A stretch of DNA of 64,000 nt from Candidatus Aenigmatarchaeota archaeon. GTDB taxonomy: Archaea > Aenigmatarchaeota > Aenigmatarchaeia > CG10238-14 > SCSR01. The notes beneath the pieces were generated by a model. It saw only the letters and a list, made by a program, of their open reading frames with translations. It was not told the DNA's origin and searched no databases. This document shows positions 47,884 through 57,437 of this stretch, piece after piece. Made by a program: the position numbers and the translations under genes. The stretch lies in assembly GCA_016181005.1 (NCBI GenBank), contig JACPAE010000003.1, forward strand, positions 1 to 64,000. Reading direction: 5' to 3'. Every line of letters starts with the position of its first letter. Within the stretch, counting starts at the first letter, position 1.

Positions 47884-47910
47884 AAATTAAGCTAATCCAA
47901 TATTCACTTT

Positions 47911-48369
47911 ATGATAAATTACTGGATTTTCGTCATCGGTAATAGAAGAGATGGGCACGAACTTTTTGAAAACAAAACAAAATTCAACAAAGTGATGAAA
48001 AGGAATATGGTGTGGGGTTTAGGGTGGAGAACACCTAATGTAAGAAGAATAACGAATGGTGATAAAGGTTTATTTTACCTCTCGGGAAATGGGTGGCAAT
48101 GCATCATAGGTCAATTTGAAATCAGCTCAGAAGCCATAAAAATCGAAACTGACAATAAACAAAATACCAGCCCCATCTTATTGTACGGTGCAGGTTACTT
48201 TGTTAGACTGAAAAAATTCAGATCTTTCAAAAGATATGTGAAAATCGCAAATATTAAAAACCAGCTCGAATTGACAAAGAAATCGGCTTTTTGGGGCACA
48301 GTTCTTCAGGGTGGCACCAGAAAAATATCCGAAAAAGATTTCAATTATATTTTGAATATTTCCCGATGA
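47911..48369 (+). CDS. EVE/PUA-like domain protein
   Basis: MINYWIFVIGNRR...GDKGLFYLSGNGWQCIIGQFEI. Confidence 0.6.
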   Translation: MINYWIFVIGNRRDGHELFENKTKFNKVMKRNMVWGLGWRTPNVRRITNGDKGLFYLSGNGWQCIIGQFEISSEAIKIETDNKQNTSPILLYGAGYFVRLKKFRSFKRYVKIANIKNQLELTKKSAFWGTVLQGGTRKISEKDFNYILNISR

Positions 48370-48371
48370 AA

Positions 48372-49145
48372 TTAGTTTGTTCTTATTTTTGTACCAGTGT
48401 CTAATTCGAAAGCTTCAACTATTTTAGATGCAGATTTCTTAATTTCTTCTGGGGACTGGTTTTTCATTCCTTCAATGAGCCAATAAAGTTTTTCCCAATT
48501 ATTATCTTTAGCTAATTCAGACAGTGTATTAATAGCCACTTTCTCATCTTTAACATCCTCTAATGGTAAAAAGACTCCAATTACCCTTATTGCTTTTAGA
48601 ACATCCTCATTAAATTTTTTCTGTGACATTTTCATATCCTTTTGCTCAGGTTTCACAACTTCTAGATTAGGATTTATTTTTTGCACATACTCAAATCCTT
48701 CAATGTACCTGTTTGCCACTATGCCAGGGCTTACTTTTATTTTTTTCTTTTTAAGGAAAGCTATTACGGAACCTAGACTAGGTCTAGATGGATAAGCCGC
48801 TTTAATTTCATTATGAATATCTGGAGTTAGGAAAGATTGTGCAATAGCGTCTTTATCATCAGAAGCAACTTTCTTGCCCAATTCCGTTATTTGCCATCCC
48901 AATGTCCCAGTCTTAGCAACCAAACCATACATCTTTAATGAGGCCATATAACGAGACCTAGAACCACCTTTTATTCCCATATGCCTGCATATTTCTTCAA
49001 ATGTTAATATTTCATCTCCCCCCCTTTCATAACCCTTCTTTATCAGTTGTATTGCTTCGTCTATTCCAATTGCAGGAGATTCCATTTCAAGTTCTCTGCT
49101 CCGCGTCTTACCCTTGTCATCAAGTTTTTTAGACACATATAACAC
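48372..49145 (-). CDS. Predicted winged-helix DNA-binding protein
   Basis: GDEILTFEEICRHMGIKGGSRSRYMASLKMYGLVAKTGTLGWQITELGKKVA. Confidence 0.55.
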   Translation of the reverse strand: MLYVSKKLDDKGKTRSRELEMESPAIGIDEAIQLIKKGYERGGDEILTFEEICRHMGIKGGSRSRYMASLKMYGLVAKTGTLGWQITELGKKVASDDKDAIAQSFLTPDIHNEIKAAYPSRPSLGSVIAFLKKKKIKVSPGIVANRYIEGFEYVQKINPNLEVVKPEQKDMKMSQKKFNEDVLKAIRVIGVFLPLEDVKDEKVAINTLSELAKDNNWEKLYWLIEGMKNQSPEEIKKSASKIVEAFELDTGTKIRTN

Positions 49146-49183
49146 TAAAACTAATTTAGATTACTTATTTATAAACCTTTTTT

Positions 49184-49270
49184 TGGTAATCATTCATCCA
49201 GGTTCTCCCAATTTTGGTAATTAATGGTAATTTTTGGTAAATAGTAAAGCTTTAATACCAAGTATTACCA
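49184..49270. promoter_or_regulatory. Array of TGGTAAT-type elements with 10-bp spacing
   Basis: TGGTAA(T/A) at 49184, 49215, 49225, 49235; inverted copies ending 49260 and 49270. Confidence 0.6.
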
Positions 49271-49290
49271 TATTTTATGAATAAAAGAAA

Positions 49291-49385
49291 GCCCCTAGGA
49301 TGGTCCAGATACAACAACATCAGAGTCCAATGATGCATCACGCACTGTGTTGTTGTATCTCCAAGTTCAATTCTTGGTAGAGGCA
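49291..49385 (+). other. tRNA-like element (T-arm plus near-complementary acceptor) of unresolved identity
   Basis: GCCCCTA...CCAAG TTCAATT CTTGG TAGAGGC A; internal 13-bp inverted repeat AGATACAACAACA/TGTTGTTGTATCT. Confidence 0.4.
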
Positions 49386-49430
49386 TAGCAGATTAAATCC
49401 AGAGGAAAGCTTTGAGGGCAGTCCCTCTGG

Positions 49431-51005
49431 GTGGAGCTGAGTCCCGTGAAGAACGCAACCACCACGAATAGAATAATAGAGAGAGAAATATATAAAGCAT
49501 TTATCAGACGCGGGTCTCAAAATACGGAACTGGCCGACCTGTTAGGCGATATACCCCTCGGCTTTTCTTTCAATCCAAGATTTGAATTCTCAGCAGCGTC
49601 TATGGTGAAGTCGCTAATCCTGATGAAATTGAAGGGAATAAAATCGCAGTCAAAGCTCGCTCTTTATCTTAGGACATATGAAAAGGATTCGATTAGACTA
49701 GGATTTTTCAATGATAGAGATAATAAATTAAGAACCCCAGACCAGAGGACATTGAGCTATTTTATCAAGAAACATCTGGACTTTGAGAAGAAGCAATTGA
49801 TAGAATTTGTATCTAAGAAAATAGAAGAGGTATCAGAAAAATTCAACATTGTTCTGGATTTGGAGATACTACACAAAAATACAGTAAAGGAAAGCAAAAA
49901 TGAGAAGACCTTTTACAATCGCAGAAGCGAGAAGCTGTCGGAACTCTGCAGGCTGGTAAGGAAGAAAATCTATCCGAAAATAAACCTTGGCATAAAGGCA
50001 AATTCCATTTTCAAGAAGAACAACTTTCTCGACATACTCGTCCACATAGCATTGACTGAAGATTTTGCAGAGAACGGCTCCAGGACATTTTCGCATATCT
50101 TGAATAAGAGGACACCAACATCTGACACATTGTTATACCACATTAAGAAATTTGAGGACGTTGAAGTCCTGCAGAAAATGTTCATCGGAATATTCGACCT
50201 TGTTCACAAAATGTCCAAAAGAAGCAATCTGTTCGGCGGAAGAAAAGTTGATGTAGCGATAGATTTCACGGACTGGTTCTACTACGGAAAGGACAGGAGC
50301 TTTATGGTTTTGGGAAAGAAGCCAGAAAGGGGAACTTCAAAATGCTTCAGGTTTGCCACGATAAATGTCGTGGAGCACGGAGAGAGATTCACGCTTCTTG
50401 CGCTTCCAGTATCGCCGTTTGATACGAAAGAAAAGATTATTGAGAAGCTCGTTTCATTCGCAAGAGAAAGAGTGCCGATAAGAAAATTGTATGTCGACAG
50501 GGGTTTCTTTTCCTCTGGCGTGATAAATCTCCTGAAGAGAATGGAAATAACTTTTCTCATGCCCGCTATCATGAACGACAGGGTGATTGATTACGCAAAC
50601 TCGGTAAGCCCGCCTTCCATAATAAAAGGATATCCGATGAAGGACTGCAAGTTCAACCTTGTAGTGGTTGAGAAGGACGAGAGAAGATACGCATTCGCGA
50701 CAAATATGAATCTCAATTCCAATGATATTCTGCTTTCCGAGAAATTGTTCACTCCTTACTCGAAGAGGTGGGGAATTGAGACAAGCTACAGAGTGAAAAA
50801 GAACTTCAGGGGAAAGACAACTTCAAGGAATTACATAATCAGGCAGTTTTATTTTATGATGTCTGTTGTCCTTTATGATTTGTGGATACTGATAAATCTG
50901 CTGTTGTCAATGTTTTTGTTTGGAAAAATCTCAAAGAAGGTTGCAGTTACGGCTAAATTATTCGGAACTGTTTTGTACACTATTGTCGATCCTGGTGGAA
51001 CTTAA
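49431..51005 (+). mobile_element. IS4-like DDE transposase
   Basis: 524 aa; VDVAIDFTDWFYYG (D), RKLYVDRGFFSSGVINLL (D), YSKRWGIETSYRVKKNFRGKTTS (YREK-like E region). Confidence 0.85.
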
Positions 51006-51030
51006 CTATAAAGACCAACAATAAAATATT

Positions 51031-51207
51031 ATGGCATACATTGAGTTAGCGTCCATAGTATTCGCATTTATCATAGTCATTTTGGAAGGTAGCATCCTAG
51101 GAAAAATCATACTAAAACAACCGTTCAAAGTTGCCTTGAAAGAGTCCTTTATCGAGCATTTGGAAGCATTGCCTAGTGTGTTTGATATATTTCATAGGAA
51201 CGATTGA
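51031..51207 (+). CDS. Small membrane protein (58 aa)
   Basis: MAYIELASIVFAFIIVILEGSILGKIILKQPFKVALKESFIEHLEALPSVFDIFHRND. Confidence 0.5.
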   Translation: MAYIELASIVFAFIIVILEGSILGKIILKQPFKVALKESFIEHLEALPSVFDIFHRND

Positions 51208-51254
51208 CAATCTTGATTTACATTCGGAACTACTGTAAAAGCCATAATATTAAT

Positions 51255-52445
51255 ATGAAAACGACATATCTCACCGTCTTAAGTTTAGTAGCAATAATTT
51301 TCATATCAGCAACGATTGCATTAGCGGCTTCTGCACAAAGCAATGGAAACAATAAAGTTAGGGTTATTGCTCATACAGACAAAGAGGTGTCGGACGCATT
51401 GGCAAAGGGTTGTAATGTAGTAAGGGAAACCAGAACTTTAAAAGCGTTGATTTGTTCTGAAAGTGTTGCTTCGTCTTTAGGCCTTCAAGAAGATATTAAA
51501 GTATTTGCAATGGACTCTGGAGCCAATACACAGATAAGGGCGGACTTGGTGCAATCATCTGGAAATAATGGTGATGGAAGAAAAGTTGTTGTTATAGACA
51601 CGGGATACAACTATGATCACCAAGAATTAAGTTCTAGTTATTTAGGAGGAAAGGATTTTGTTAATGATGACAATGACCCATTCGATGACAATGGTCATGG
51701 CTCGCATGTTGCTGGAATTATAACTGCAGACGGAGTTGATGCTAAAGCAAAGGGAGTTGCACCATTAACAGGCATAATTGCAGGAAAGGTTCTCGATTCT
51801 TCTGGTTCAGGCTACTTTAGCGATGTTGTTGCCGCAATCTACTGGGCAGTAGATGGTGAGGATGGGGTTGCGGGCGATGTCTGCATCACAGACAATTCAA
51901 CAGGCGAAACTACTTGTACTAATGATGACTTTAATGCAGATGCAATAAGCATGAGCTTAGGAACTTCACAACCTTATACTTACAAAGGATTTTGCGATAG
52001 TGTTTTGCCAGATTTAACAAATGCAATTAAATACTCAAGGGATAGGAATGTAATCGTTGTTGTGGCGGCAGGCAACAGCGGAGGCGCAGGAGTTTCAATT
52101 CCAGGGTGCATAAGCTATTCCACAACTGTTGGTGCAGTTGATAGCGCTGATAAAATAGCTAGGTTTTCAGGTAAAGGGAATGCAGTCGATATTTCAGCTC
52201 CGGGTGTAAATATATTTTCATCTTGGTTGAATAATGAGTATAAAACGGCTAGTGGGACGAGTATGGCTACTCCTATGGTTAGTGGCACAGTAGCATTAGT
52301 CAAATTTGCTCATCCAGAATATACAGTAGATCAAATAGAAAGTGCATTATTCAATACAGCAAAAGATTTAGGAAAGAGCGGCAAAGATACAAGTTATGGC
52401 TGGGGTAGAGTAGATGCTTATGGGGCAGTAAATTTTGCATCTTAA
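51255..52445 (+). CDS. Secreted subtilisin-like serine protease (S8)
   Basis: Signal peptide; VVVIDTGYN, DNGHGSHVAGII, AAGNSGG, SGTSMATPMVSG. Confidence 0.96.
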   Translation: MKTTYLTVLSLVAIIFISATIALAASAQSNGNNKVRVIAHTDKEVSDALAKGCNVVRETRTLKALICSESVASSLGLQEDIKVFAMDSGANTQIRADLVQSSGNNGDGRKVVVIDTGYNYDHQELSSSYLGGKDFVNDDNDPFDDNGHGSHVAGIITADGVDAKAKGVAPLTGIIAGKVLDSSGSGYFSDVVAAIYWAVDGEDGVAGDVCITDNSTGETTCTNDDFNADAISMSLGTSQPYTYKGFCDSVLPDLTNAIKYSRDRNVIVVVAAGNSGGAGVSIPGCISYSTTVGAVDSADKIARFSGKGNAVDISAPGVNIFSSWLNNEYKTASGTSMATPMVSGTVALVKFAHPEYTVDQIESALFNTAKDLGKSGKDTSYGWGRVDAYGAVNFAS

Positions 52446-52501
52446 ATTTCATTTACAACTAATTCTATATCTATCAAAAAACTACGGCAACAAAAAATTT
52501 T

Positions 52502-52667
52502 CGGCGCCTCGCGACTTTGAGTTCTTGGGCTTCGCCCAACGTTGCACTAAAATCCAACCTCTAACGAGGGAAACTAACAGGAATTTAACGGTTATTCCGA
52601 TTATGGTGAAACTAAGAAGAGAACTCTTGAGGCGCAGGACATAAACGGTTTGCACAGGCTATATCCT
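52502..52667 (+). ncRNA. Candidate structured RNA of unknown class
   Basis: Nested stems GCGCCTC/GAGGCGC and GAGTTCTT/AAGAgAACTC enclosing hairpins TTGGGC-TTC-GCCCAA, CCTC-TAAC-GAGG, GGAAT...ATTCC; followed by GCAGGA...TCCTGC. Confidence 0.4.
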
Positions 52668-52866
52668 GCCTAAGCCATTAATTTAGTTTCTGGCAATTCT
52701 ACTTGTCGCTATTTTCTGGATAGAAATTATGACATCCTACCCAGGCTAAAGCACCGCGGTTTCCTTTTTATTAACCTGGTTTCCAGCTTGTCTGCGATTC
52801 ATCCGGCGGACTGAAATTGCAGATTTCTCATGTGTTTAAATAGTTATTCTCCGGTAATGAATAACG

Positions 52867-53166
52867 ATGATTATGGAGGGGGACTTGAACGATTTGATTG
52901 CAGATATCAAGCAGGCAGGTATAGATGTTTATGAAAAAGTGGGTAATGGTGGGGATGAATACCATTTAGATATCGGCCAGTATAGATTGGCTTCTATGGT
53001 GGCTAGAAACGGCGGAGAGCCGGACATTACTGCCTATCAAGGAACTTCCTATGGACTGCATGCGCATCTTGGACATTTGTTGGCTTTGCATTATATCGCC
53101 ATGAGAAGAAATGTACCCTTCAAGGTTGTTGATAATCACAAAAACCGCGTTTTTCCCAGAACCTAA
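52867..53166 (+). CDS. Hypothetical protein
   Basis: 99 aa ORF. Confidence 0.5.
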   Translation: MIMEGDLNDLIADIKQAGIDVYEKVGNGGDEYHLDIGQYRLASMVARNGGEPDITAYQGTSYGLHAHLGHLLALHYIAMRRNVPFKVVDNHKNRVFPRT

Positions 53167-53208
53167 CGCTTACTAACGCTTAAATACAAGCACTGTAACT
53201 ATTCTTTA

Positions 53209-53463
53209 GGCGAGCTGCACAGGTAGTTTCGGTTTCACGTCAAAGTGAAATTGAGGAAGTTCCCTCCACCCGTCAAGGTGCTGCGGAAGCAGTTGGCTGA
53301 GAAGCCAGAAACGGAATCAGAAACGAATCCCTGCCGGCAGTATGATGAGCTGAAGTGAAGTGCTGGCAAAGGAATGAAACGAACCGGTATAACCTTGGGT
53401 GCAAGCATTGGCGCTTAGATAAATGCTACCTAAACAGAAGAGGGGCTATGAGCAGCACGCCGC
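53209..53463 (+). ncRNA. rnpB: RNase P RNA
   Basis: P1 GGCGaGCTGC/GCAGCaCGCC; GAGGAAGTTCCCTCC CR-I-like; TAGATAAATG and ACAGAAGAGGGGCTATGAG CR-V-like; T-run after; TATA-like CTTAAATA upstream. Confidence 0.85.
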
Positions 53464-53480
53464 TTTTTTATAATTAGACT

Positions 53481-53936
53481 TCACTCCCGCATCTGTTGAA
53501 GATATTGCATTAAGGTCGCCAAACTATCTCTTTTGTAAGGCAGTTTACTACCAGTTCGTTCTTTTGGAGATGTATGAATTATATCGAAAACGTAGAGTAT
53601 AGCTGCTTTCAAATCTTCCTTATCATGCTGTCCTATGTGACCATTTACTACTAAAGAACCATCATACTTTTGAAACCCCTTATCTCTTGTTAAAACAATT
53701 CCGCCAAAATATTCGGCAATCTTCCTTATTTTTTCGTCATGTAATGCATAAAAAGTCGGTGCTCTGGCACTTCTAACACCCAAAGCCTCCAAATCTTCCG
53801 CCAAATCATCAGGTCCGAAGCTCTGGTCAAATATCACAGTTGGTCCATTTCGACGATGGGAGAAATCACCACGAATAGTCCAGTCTCTTAATTGTCCTGA
53901 GACATTGGCTGACATTGAATTATTATTGGCTTTCAA
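53481..53936 (-). CDS. DUF5615-like PIN-superfamily protein
   Basis: DQSFGPDDLAEDLEALG...ALHDEKIRKIAEYFGGIVLTRDKGF. Confidence 0.55.
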   Translation of the reverse strand: MKANNNSMSANVSGQLRDWTIRGDFSHRRNGPTVIFDQSFGPDDLAEDLEALGVRSARAPTFYALHDEKIRKIAEYFGGIVLTRDKGFQKYDGSLVVNGHIGQHDKEDLKAAILYVFDIIHTSPKERTGSKLPYKRDSLATLMQYLQQMRE

Positions 53937-53989
53937 GGATTTATTTTTGAAATGTAAAAGTTTTAAGAACTCTGCGGTTAATTAATTTT

Positions 53990-54151
53990 ATGGCCAAGAA
54001 AGACAGCAAGGTCTACATGCCCGCAGGCGTTGGAGGGCTTGTGAGGTACCCGGAGGAGGAGAAGGAAGCCCTGAAGATCAAGCCGCAGTATGTCGTCTTT
54101 GTTTCTGTTGCTATTGCCGTCTTCGAAATTGCTCTGCACTTTTTGCTCTAG
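53990..54151 (+). CDS. Preprotein translocase subunit SecG/Sec61-beta
   Basis: 53 aa MAKKDSKVYMPAGVGGLVRYPEEEKEALKIKPQYVVFVSVAIAVFEIALHFLL: P-G-GL-R motif plus C-terminal TM. Confidence 0.88.
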   Translation: MAKKDSKVYMPAGVGGLVRYPEEEKEALKIKPQYVVFVSVAIAVFEIALHFLL

Positions 54152-54152
54152 C

Positions 54153-54785
54153 TTAATTTCTCTTTTGATACCCTAACTCTAAAATCAACTTTTCGTATTC
54201 ATCAAAGAGTCTTCTAAGAGGATCGATTACCTCTTTTTCATGAACCGCTTTTATTTCCCTTGTTCTTTCTTCTGCTTCCTTTAACTGTGCCCTATAACTT
54301 TCAACTTGTTGGACTGTCCGTTCTAAAGACTCGAATTTTATCGGTTCTATTGTTGGAAAATGAGTAACCGGGGGTGAAGGTTCAGCAAGAGTGATTAGTA
54401 TTTGGCTGAATAGAACCTCTCTCCTATTTATCGGAAATCCTAGAAATTTTCTGGCTATTGGCTTACTATAATATCTAATTTGTATATGCGGGCCACTCGT
54501 CGGCACAGCCAAATCTATACTGCTTTTTTGTAATCGTAATTTTAGGCCATCGCTCGAAGCTTGAAGGTATTGTTCAAGGTTTTCTAATTCAAGCTCTGTA
54601 GCTGCTCGACCATCAATAGGAATGTAAAAGCTTCTAGTGGATATATGAGAATAACTTGGACCCCGACTATAAGTAGTATGCGTGTCGACAAAGCTGATTT
54701 GTGGATTGTATGTGCCTAATTTAGCAAGAACCGGCAGAATTGCTTCTTCTAAATCTCCTATAGGCTTGACGTATGTACCTATCAT
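54153..54785 (-). CDS. Hypothetical protein with C-terminal coiled coil
   Basis: 210 aa ORF; VQQVESYRAQLKEAEERTREIKAVHEKEV. Confidence 0.5.
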   Translation of the reverse strand: MIGTYVKPIGDLEEAILPVLAKLGTYNPQISFVDTHTTYSRGPSYSHISTRSFYIPIDGRAATELELENLEQYLQASSDGLKLRLQKSSIDLAVPTSGPHIQIRYYSKPIARKFLGFPINRREVLFSQILITLAEPSPPVTHFPTIEPIKFESLERTVQQVESYRAQLKEAEERTREIKAVHEKEVIDPLRRLFDEYEKLILELGYQKRN

Positions 54786-54856
54786 AATCTCTATCTGAAT
54801 GAAAAGATATTTAAACTTAATTGAACGTCACCAAAATATCTCTGACATTTTGTATT

Positions 54857-57382
54857 TTAATCAAAGTATTTAGTAAGTAGTGATTTGTTACTTTCCAGCC
54901 AAAAAGTCTTTCTTCTTACCCTTTCAAGAGACTTTTCTATCGTCATCCTGTACTTGACTGGATGCGACCTGAAAAATTTGATAATGTCCTTCTCATAGTC
55001 CTTGCCCACGCAGGAACTAACAACAGACTCCACTATGCTTATGAAAATCTTCCCGCTTCCCTTAAACTTTTCCACCTTGCGCCAATTCTTCTTAACCCAA
55101 TTCCACAGAATTCTTCGCGAATAGGGATTGGATGCGACAGAAGAAATTGCTATCGGCAAATCCTGCACCCTGACCTTTTCTGTGAACGCAAACTCAAGGA
55201 ACTTTTCCAATAGATTGGAATTTCTGAACTGTCCCAAAGACTGCAGGCATATGATTCTTTCCTCCGGGCTTTTCGTCTTCTGGTATAGGTTAACCAGCTG
55301 TTTGTACACGCTTTCGTTGTCTGACAATGTTGCGATGTAAAATACAGGCGAACGCAAATCTGGGTGCAATTCTGCCTTGCCGCCAACATAATCCTCAAAC
55401 TTTTTCATCCCGACATCCAGAACTTCCGGCTCTTCGATGAACGCCAGATACCTTATGGCAAGACTTCTCAGCAGGGAATGGGACTGTCTCTCGCCTTCTT
55501 TAGGATCCCAGCCGAGATTGGACAATGCTCTTTTGAATGCCCGCATAAAATGGCTCCTGAATTTCGGCCAAATGTCAAGCCAGAACTTTTCCTGGGAGAA
55601 CACGGAATGAATGCTCCGCATGTTGGATGCAATTCCGGCAAGGACAAGATAATTATTTTCATCGTTATAGCACTTGACAAATTCTAGATAGTCCGTCATG
55701 CGCTTGTCATCGTTTATAGACATCTGGAACATGTCGTCCTGGATGCTCCATCTGTTTAGAACAGGCAGGTTTGCGATGCTTTCTCCGAGTTTTGGAACGA
55801 GATCTTCCGGATATTTCACCCGGTAGAATCCGCTTTGGTTGTAGTTGAGAATTGGCATGGCGCTTGACTTGAACGGAAGTTTATGCTCCTTCTTATCCAC
55901 TATGTACGCATAATTTCCAGAGTTTAATCTTGCAACAAGAGGTATCAGCCACTTGGTGGTTTCGTCCTTTTTGTTGAACATGAACTTTCTCTGCGTCAGG
56001 ATCAATTCCGAACCAGGCATGCTGGCATCAACTATGGGATAGCCCGCCTGCCTTATCCAGCTCGACATTATCTTGTCTACAGGCTTTCCCGAAGTCTTGG
56101 ACAAGGATTTCCACAAATCTTCGGAAGTCGCGTTTCCGTATTTGTACTTGGAAAGATAGATCCCGATGCCTTTCCTGAATGCCTCCTCGCCAAGATAATT
56201 GTCAAGCATCCTTAGAATGCTTCCTCCCTTTGAATAGCTTATGGCATCGAATATCTCCTCGATTATGTGAGGGTCTTCAACTTTGACCTCAATCGGGTGC
56301 GTAGTCTTCAATGAATCATCGCTGAAAGCCTTGTCCATCTCGTCCCGGACAAATTCCTCCCACATGTCCCATTCGGGGTAAAGCGAATCCACAGCCTTGT
56401 ACGCCATGTAGGTTGCAAAGCTCTCGTTGAGCCAGAGGTCGTTCCACCATTTCATGGTCACTAGGTTGCCTGACCACTGGTGCCAGAGCTCGTGCGCGAT
56501 TATCATCGCTATCCTCTTCTTCACCGGCGTCGACGTCAGCTTTGGGTCGAACAGCAGGTAGATTTCTCTGAAAGTTATGGCGCCCCAGTTTTCCATTGCT
56601 CCTGCAGCAAAGTCCGGCAATGCTATCATGTCCAGCTTCGGCAACGCATACCTTATGCCTGAATATTTCTCGAAATAATTGAGGAACTTTTTCGTCATGT
56701 CCAGAGCAAATCCTGCCTGCCCTTTCTTGCCTAGAGTTGTGATTATCCTTATGGGAATCCTGCCCCTCTTGTCCTCAAGGAATTCAAACTCGCCAACCCC
56801 GATGTAAAGGAGGTACGTTGACATCCTGGGCGTCCTGCCGAATTTCACAACCTTCTTGCCGCCGTCCGCACTCTGGGTTTTGATCGGCATGTTGGAAATA
56901 GCCTGCAGCTTTTTGTCGACCTTCACAGTCACGTCAAACGTCGCCTTGTGATTCGGCTCGTCAAAGCATGGGAATGCCATCCTGGCGTAGGGTGCTTCGA
57001 ATTGGGTGGTCGCCAGATATTTTGTCCTGCCGTTTTCGGTGTACTTGCTTCTGTAAAGCCCGATGAGGTCGTCGTTTAGCACGCCGTCGAATTCTACAAC
57101 AAGCTTTACAAGACCCTTGATTTTCGAACCGAATTTAAAAGAGACAATCTCCTTCTTGTTCTCCAGTTTTATCTTCGGTACAAGTGCATCTCCTTTCTGC
57201 ATCGCCGCTGCATTCTTTATGTTCAGGTCCCTTGCATTGAGAACAATTTTATCCGTCGGTTTTGAAATCTCCAAGTCTATTGTCTCCTTCCCGCGGAACT
57301 TGAACTTTTCCAGGTCTATCTCGAAAAATAACTTGTAATTTGTTGGGGCAACACCTTTTGGCAATTGGAAGCTGGACGACAT
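54857..57382 (-). CDS. M1-family aminopeptidase (tricorn-factor-like)
   Basis: GAMENWGAITF, HELWHQWSGNLVTMKWWNDLWLNESFA. Confidence 0.97.
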   Translation of the reverse strand: MSSSFQLPKGVAPTNYKLFFEIDLEKFKFRGKETIDLEISKPTDKIVLNARDLNIKNAAAMQKGDALVPKIKLENKKEIVSFKFGSKIKGLVKLVVEFDGVLNDDLIGLYRSKYTENGRTKYLATTQFEAPYARMAFPCFDEPNHKATFDVTVKVDKKLQAISNMPIKTQSADGGKKVVKFGRTPRMSTYLLYIGVGEFEFLEDKRGRIPIRIITTLGKKGQAGFALDMTKKFLNYFEKYSGIRYALPKLDMIALPDFAAGAMENWGAITFREIYLLFDPKLTSTPVKKRIAMIIAHELWHQWSGNLVTMKWWNDLWLNESFATYMAYKAVDSLYPEWDMWEEFVRDEMDKAFSDDSLKTTHPIEVKVEDPHIIEEIFDAISYSKGGSILRMLDNYLGEEAFRKGIGIYLSKYKYGNATSEDLWKSLSKTSGKPVDKIMSSWIRQAGYPIVDASMPGSELILTQRKFMFNKKDETTKWLIPLVARLNSGNYAYIVDKKEHKLPFKSSAMPILNYNQSGFYRVKYPEDLVPKLGESIANLPVLNRWSIQDDMFQMSINDDKRMTDYLEFVKCYNDENNYLVLAGIASNMRSIHSVFSQEKFWLDIWPKFRSHFMRAFKRALSNLGWDPKEGERQSHSLLRSLAIRYLAFIEEPEVLDVGMKKFEDYVGGKAELHPDLRSPVFYIATLSDNESVYKQLVNLYQKTKSPEERIICLQSLGQFRNSNLLEKFLEFAFTEKVRVQDLPIAISSVASNPYSRRILWNWVKKNWRKVEKFKGSGKIFISIVESVVSSCVGKDYEKDIIKFFRSHPVKYRMTIEKSLERVRRKTFWLESNKSLLTKYFD

Positions 57383-57437
57383 CTCTAATTATTAGGGAAT
57401 TTGAAAATAAAAAGTATAAAATTGAATTATAACTATT

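Noticed and set aside
52435-52644. 69-aa ORF in the gap after the subtilase
   Set aside because: Overlaps the strongly structured RNA candidate, no SD or protein-like composition.
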